DNA from: CBDFGK01 sp965247075
GTDB taxonomy: Bacteria; Pseudomonadota; Gammaproteobacteria; Pseudomonadales; Halieaceae
Assembly: GCA_965247075.1 (NCBI GenBank)
Contig: CBDFGK010000003.1
Location: 496,001 to 560,000, forward strand
Length of the DNA stretch: 64,000 nt
Direction of reading: 5' to 3'
This document shows, one piece after another, positions 60,331 to 64,000 of this stretch. Position 1 is the stretch's first letter. The number at the start of each line of letters is the position of its first letter. The notes beneath the pieces are model-generated. The model was not told the DNA's origin. It made no database searches and saw only the letters and a list, made by a program, of their open reading frames with translations. Made by a program: the position numbers and the translations under genes.

Positions 60331-61855
60331 TGTTTTCTTTCCCGCTTGCAAGCCATCGCTTGATATAGTCCCTGTGCGGCGGCAGGCTTTGCAGCATTTG
60401 TTCAGTCAATTGGTGATTGCGCTGAATAATGCGATCGGCCTGCGGCTGCTCGTGGTACAGGTAGGCGCGCCGGGAGAAATCCGGCTTGAAACCCATGCCG
60501 TAAATAACATATTGGTAGCTGGCGGCGGGGAACAATTCAATCGCACTGTCAAAATCACTGTTAAGCGGCCCCCGCGACGCCCATAGGGCCAGGTCTTCCT
60601 GCAGACTCTCGGGAATCGAGTCGGCTTCACAATGCGCTCGCCAATAGGGCTCCAGCCGTTTGCTGAGCATGTAGTGCAGTTTCAGGAAATCAATAATCCG
60701 CCGCCAGCGGTAATGCATCTGCTCATTGAAACGCCTGGCCGTAATCGGCATCACCGCTGTATCCACCGGCAGGTTTTCCGCAATATAGCGCGCGGAAATT
60801 TCTACCAGCATAATCGCGGTTGCCTCCAGCGGTTCGACAAACCCTGCTGACATGCCTACAGCCACACAGTTTTTCTTCCAGAACTGCGCCCGATGCCCGG
60901 ACCTGAAGCCAATTTTCCTGGCACTCAGGTCATCCGCGGCGGCGCCGATATAGCGCCTCAAATTGTCCTCCGCCTCATCATCACTGGTAAAGGCGCTGGA
61001 GTACACATGGCCGACGCCCCGCCGATGGGATAAGCCAATATCCCAGATCCAGCCCGCATTCTGCCCGGTGGCAATGGTGTGAGTTGCGAGTGGAGAATCG
61101 GCAGATTCGTAGGGCACCTGCATGGCCAGAGCGGTATCGTTGAACAGCACTTTGCTCGTGTCGACGAATGGCACCTCCAGGGTGCCACCCAACAGCAGGG
61201 AGGCAAACCCGGTGCAGTCGATGAACAGGTCTGCCTGAAGCGCGCCCTGCTCACCCAGATTGAGCGACTCAATGGCGCCCTGGAGGGTTTTGTTGACGCC
61301 TTCCACCGTGGCGATAACCTGCTGCACCCCCAGCTTTGCCTTGCAATGTTGTTTCAGCAATTCGCCAAAGGCACCGGCGTCGATGTGATAGGCGTAATTG
61401 CACTGCCCCTGATATTCAGATTCGGCCAGTGTGCGGGGCGCCAGGCCAGCCTCACAGACGTGATACTGGAAGTTGGCCTCTACCGCGTAATTCTCAATAC
61501 TGGAAACGTAGGGCGCCAGATCAAGACGGCCGTAGCCCAGAGGTACCGTAAAGGGGTGGTAGTAAAAATCGCCGTTCCCATGCACCCACTCGACAAACTT
61601 GCCACCCTGCTTGAAGGCTGCGTGGCAGAACCTGAATAAATCCGCCTCGCGGATACCCACCTTGTGAATGGTATTCTTCATGGTTGGCCAAGTGCCTTCA
61701 CCTACGCCCACTGTGGGTATGTCAGAGGATTCCACCACCAGCACCTGTAGCGCGGCATGCTGATCCAATCGGTGGTGGGCGGCAATCACGGCCGCAGTCA
61801 GCCAACCGGCGGTTCCGCCTCCAACAATTACAATTTTATTAATGGCGCTGAACAT
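60323..61855 (-). CDS. Tryptophan halogenase family flavoprotein
   Basis: 510 residues. FAD motif IVGGGTAGWLTA (10-21), GEGTWP, and Lys in FKQGGKFVEW at the position of the chloramine/HOCl-carrying Lys. The family hallmark WxWxIP reads WIWDIG (about 270-275), so the last two positions differ. Homologues with this gene order (TonB receptor, halogenase, SapC) are part of sugar-use loci and have no demonstrated halogenation of tryptophan that I know of. No flavin reductase is adjacent. Confidence 0.87.
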   Translation of the reverse strand: MFSAINKIVIVGGGTAGWLTAAVIAAHHRLDQHAALQVLVVESSDIPTVGVGEGTWPTMKNTIHKVGIREADLFRFCHAAFKQGGKFVEWVHGNGDFYYHPFTVPLGYGRLDLAPYVSSIENYAVEANFQYHVCEAGLAPRTLAESEYQGQCNYAYHIDAGAFGELLKQHCKAKLGVQQVIATVEGVNKTLQGAIESLNLGEQGALQADLFIDCTGFASLLLGGTLEVPFVDTSKVLFNDTALAMQVPYESADSPLATHTIATGQNAGWIWDIGLSHRRGVGHVYSSAFTSDDEAEDNLRRYIGAAADDLSARKIGFRSGHRAQFWKKNCVAVGMSAGFVEPLEATAIMLVEISARYIAENLPVDTAVMPITARRFNEQMHYRWRRIIDFLKLHYMLSKRLEPYWRAHCEADSIPESLQEDLALWASRGPLNSDFDSAIELFPAASYQYVIYGMGFKPDFSRRAYLYHEQPQADRIIQRNHQLTEQMLQSLPPHRDYIKRWLASGKENNV

Positions 61856-61945
61856 GGCTTAGCGAACACGAAATAGGTAAAACTCACAGTGTAACGTATT
61901 TGTCAGGCGCAGCGACCGGGTTATACGCCGGGAGCGGCGGGCAGG

Positions 61946-61981
61946 AAAAAAAGCGGGCCGCTCACCCGGTGCGTGCCCGCT
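61946..61981 (-). terminator. Intrinsic terminator downstream of the TonB-dependent receptor gene
   Basis: On the minus strand AGCGGGC ... GCCCGCT (7-bp stem, 16-base loop) is followed by a run of seven T. It lies about 120 bases after the receptor stop and ahead of the halogenase gene, so it should separate the two transcripts. Confidence 0.7.
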
Positions 61982-62100
61982 GCGAAGGGTTCACAGCGCT
62001 GACAGCCGGTTCCCGGTCGCCGGCGCTGCCCTTCAAGCTGCGCTTTCCGATAGTACGTTTCAGATCAGGCTGAAGTACTACGGAGTTGATCAGCGGTTCC

Positions 62101-64000
62101 CTAAAACCTACCCCTGATGCCGATCGAATACCGGGCGCCGTTATCTTCAATATTGTATATCTGGTTTGCGAAGCGGCCCGTTTGCGTGAGTTCCTCTTCG
62201 GTAATGTTGATCCCCTCGAAGAACACGGTGAAGCTATCGGTAAAATCCCAGCTGGCGCTGATATCCCACTGGCCGAACTCGTTGGTGTTCACCGGCTCGC
62301 CGTTAAAACCATTATCAATCCGGCGCAGGAACTCTTCCCGGTTGTTGAAGGCAATACGGGCCTGCCAGGTATCCTGCTCATAGAACAGGATCAGGTTCTG
62401 AGAATCGCCCAGACCCTCCAGTGCGAATGATTGGCTCACGTCGTCGCCGAGGCTGATATCGCTGTCAACAAAGGTAGCGTTGGCGATAATGCCGAAACCG
62501 CTTTCCCACACATGCTGGATCGCCAACTCATAGCCGGTTACATTTGCCGTTTCGCCATTTCTTGGGCGACTGACCGCGTAGACTTCCGACTCGCCGTTGA
62601 GCTCTTCCGTGGTCGCCACCACATCCACATCGGGATTGGCCGGATCCAGGATCACACCCTCGGCACACAATTCCGAGTTGGCCGCGCTACAGCGGAAATT
62701 ATCGACGGGGCTGCGATCACTCATCGTGAACGTCTCCGCGCCGGTCAGTGTTGTGATGAAGTCCTCGATGTCCTTGTTGAAAACCGCGATAGAAGCAACG
62801 CTCGACTCGTCGTAATACCACTCGAACGACAGGTCCCAGTTTTCAGCCTTGAACGGCTTCAGCGAGGGATTACCTCCGCCGGCCGTCAGGTTCTGGCGAC
62901 GTGGCTCGTTGAACACGGTGGCCGGCGACAGTTCGGACATCGTCGGCCTAGTCATGGAATCGTACACTGCGAACCGCAATACCATTTCGTCCGTAACGTC
63001 CAGTTTCACGTTAACATTGGGCAACAGGTTCGAATAGCTGTCCCCCTCCACGATATTCGTGGCCGGGCCCAGCACGTTGGAAAACAGGGTCAGGTCTGTC
63101 GTTGGCACGACGTCGCTGATAAAGCTCTGCACGGCCTCCACGTCAATATCCGTTTCTGCATAGCGCGCGCCCACATTCACTTCCATCGGCATATCGCCAA
63201 CCTCGAAGCCGAACGTGAAATCGACGTAGAACGTGGTGATATCTTCGTTGATCGTGTAGCGATTGTTTTGCAGTACCGGCTCGATCGGGTTACCCGAATC
63301 GGCGAGGAACTGTACGTTGGCATCACCGTCGTAGGTGTAAAACGTGTCTATGAGGCCACTGAAGTAGTTCTCCGCCTGGAACGGCCTGAAGTCAATAACG
63401 TCGTTGGGCGCAGGTGTTCCGTAGCCATAGAAGGCGCATTGGCTGGCAAATATCTGGAAGCTGGATTTTTCCCGCTCCTGCAGGTAGGCACCGAACTTCA
63501 TTTTCTGAAATACCGTGGTATCGGGCGTGAACTCGAAATCCAGTTTCACCTCATTGATTTCATCTTCATCCGAAAAGCGGTTTCCCTTCTCGTTGTAGTG
63601 CAGGCGCGAAAGGCTGGGGTCCGGCAGGCTGCCGTCTTCGAAGCCATCATGGCGCACGGTAGGGGTGCCACCGATACCATCGAAGTCGTAATTGTTGATG
63701 ATACCCACAACATTGAATCGATCCTTCCCGGCGCGGTCGTTCTCGGCAGTCGAGGTAGAGGCATCAAACTTGACCAGCAAGCTTTCGTTGATATCCCACT
63801 CGACATTGATGCCGTAGCCTTCCACCTCGGTATCGCGCGAGTTACGGGTGTGGGACACGAAGTCGGTCGCCGGGTTACCGCTGCCCTGGTGCAGGTCAAT
63901 CTCCTGGGAGAAGGCCAATAGCGTTCCTGTTGCCTCGTCGATCGTGGCGCTACCAACTCGGTCGGGCTCGAACCAGGACGCCAGGTCGGTCACCAGGGAA
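62101..64000 (-). CDS. TonB-dependent receptor, C-terminal part (5' end outside window)
   Basis: The frame is open to the right edge, so at least the last 630 residues are present and the plug domain is cut off. The visible part is beta-barrel sequence: alternating aromatic strands such as EGYGINVEWDINESLLVKFDAS, long acidic loops, MRPTMSELSPATVF near the middle, and the terminal strand ARYSIGIRGRF ending in Phe, the BamA recognition signal. It resembles the oligosaccharide-import receptors paired with SapC and halogenase-like proteins. One Cys pair (QCAFYG; FRCSAANSELCAEG) could form loop disulphides. Confidence 0.92.
   Translation of the reverse strand, partial: SLVTDLASWFEPDRVGSATIDEATGTLLAFSQEIDLHQGSGNPATDFVSHTRNSRDTEVEGYGINVEWDINESLLVKFDASTSTAENDRAGKDRFNVVGIINNYDFDGIGGTPTVRHDGFEDGSLPDPSLSRLHYNEKGNRFSDEDEINEVKLDFEFTPDTTVFQKMKFGAYLQEREKSSFQIFASQCAFYGYGTPAPNDVIDFRPFQAENYFSGLIDTFYTYDGDANVQFLADSGNPIEPVLQNNRYTINEDITTFYVDFTFGFEVGDMPMEVNVGARYAETDIDVEAVQSFISDVVPTTDLTLFSNVLGPATNIVEGDSYSNLLPNVNVKLDVTDEMVLRFAVYDSMTRPTMSELSPATVFNEPRRQNLTAGGGNPSLKPFKAENWDLSFEWYYDESSVASIAVFNKDIEDFITTLTGAETFTMSDRSPVDNFRCSAANSELCAEGVILDPANPDVDVVATTEELNGESEVYAVSRPRNGETANVTGYELAIQHVWESGFGIIANATFVDSDISLGDDVSQSFALEGLGDSQNLILFYEQDTWQARIAFNNREEFLRRIDNGFNGEPVNTNEFGQWDISASWDFTDSFTVFFEGINITEEELTQTGRFANQIYNIEDNGARYSIGIRGRF

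Noticed and set aside
62431..63921. 496-residue ORF on the plus strand
   Set aside because: Antisense shadow of the TonB-dependent receptor gene; no family features, His/Val-rich composition typical of such shadows.
1..64000. CRISPR arrays, tRNA or rRNA genes
   Set aside because: No regularly spaced repeats and no cloverleaf or rRNA-like stretches were noticed by eye; a tRNA scan was not possible.

Overview
The window is from a marine-type gammaproteobacterium. The left end has the gene order coaBC - argB - slmA - pyrE - crc-like - rph - yicC - gmk - rpoZ - spoT - ridA - recG, the order found in Pseudomonas and its relatives. The content (rubredoxin reductase, TRAP transporter, TonB receptor with a SapC/halogenase pair) resembles Cellvibrionales/Halieaceae-like bacteria. 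This placement is an inference from gene order and protein resemblance, not from a marker search. No rRNA, tRNA or CRISPR array was seen.

Layout. 1-11711 is a conserved housekeeping block. The usual dut and algC genes are absent between coaBC and argB, where only a 59-codon ORF remains. A 1564-bp IS1182-type element (11712-13275) sits exactly between the stop codons of recG and a convergent DUF1415 gene, flanked by CTAG. 13276-18015 holds DUF1415, a rubredoxin-rubredoxin reductase fusion, ubiC, ubiA and a FemAB/GNAT-like gene. 18016-27612 is a defence island bounded on both sides by paired hairpin/REP-like repeats. 27590-49784 is mixed core: DUF938, yaaA, a TRAP transporter, uvrD, a class III cyclase, gcvT, the moxR-DUF58-bat operon and recQ, with a decayed metallo-hydrolase gene. 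49919-51791 has an Anbu peptidase, an SDR remnant and an exported methyltransferase. 51999-56201 is a second type I restriction-modification locus with no hsdR and a shortened last gene. 56180-64000 is a sugar-use cluster: galactose dehydrogenase-like SDR, lactonase, DgoK and DgoA (De Ley-Doudoroff route), then SapC, a flavin halogenase homologue and a TonB-dependent receptor that runs off the window.

The most interesting system is the eight-gene minus-strand operon 27020-18111: hsdR, hsdS, a two-TM SLATT/DUF4231 protein, a TGT-like enzyme, an OGG-like glycosylase, a QueC-like enzyme, a TIR-like protein and hsdM. The genes overlap or nearly touch. TGT, OGG and QueC are the three ancillary enzymes that define type IV CBASS, but no CD-NTase is present. 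A small TIR-like protein with a Gly/Ser-rich N-terminus takes its place beside a SLATT candidate effector, and the cassette is inserted inside a type I restriction-modification operon. I propose a TIR-based, 7-deazaguanine-dependent defence module that has not, to my knowledge, been described.
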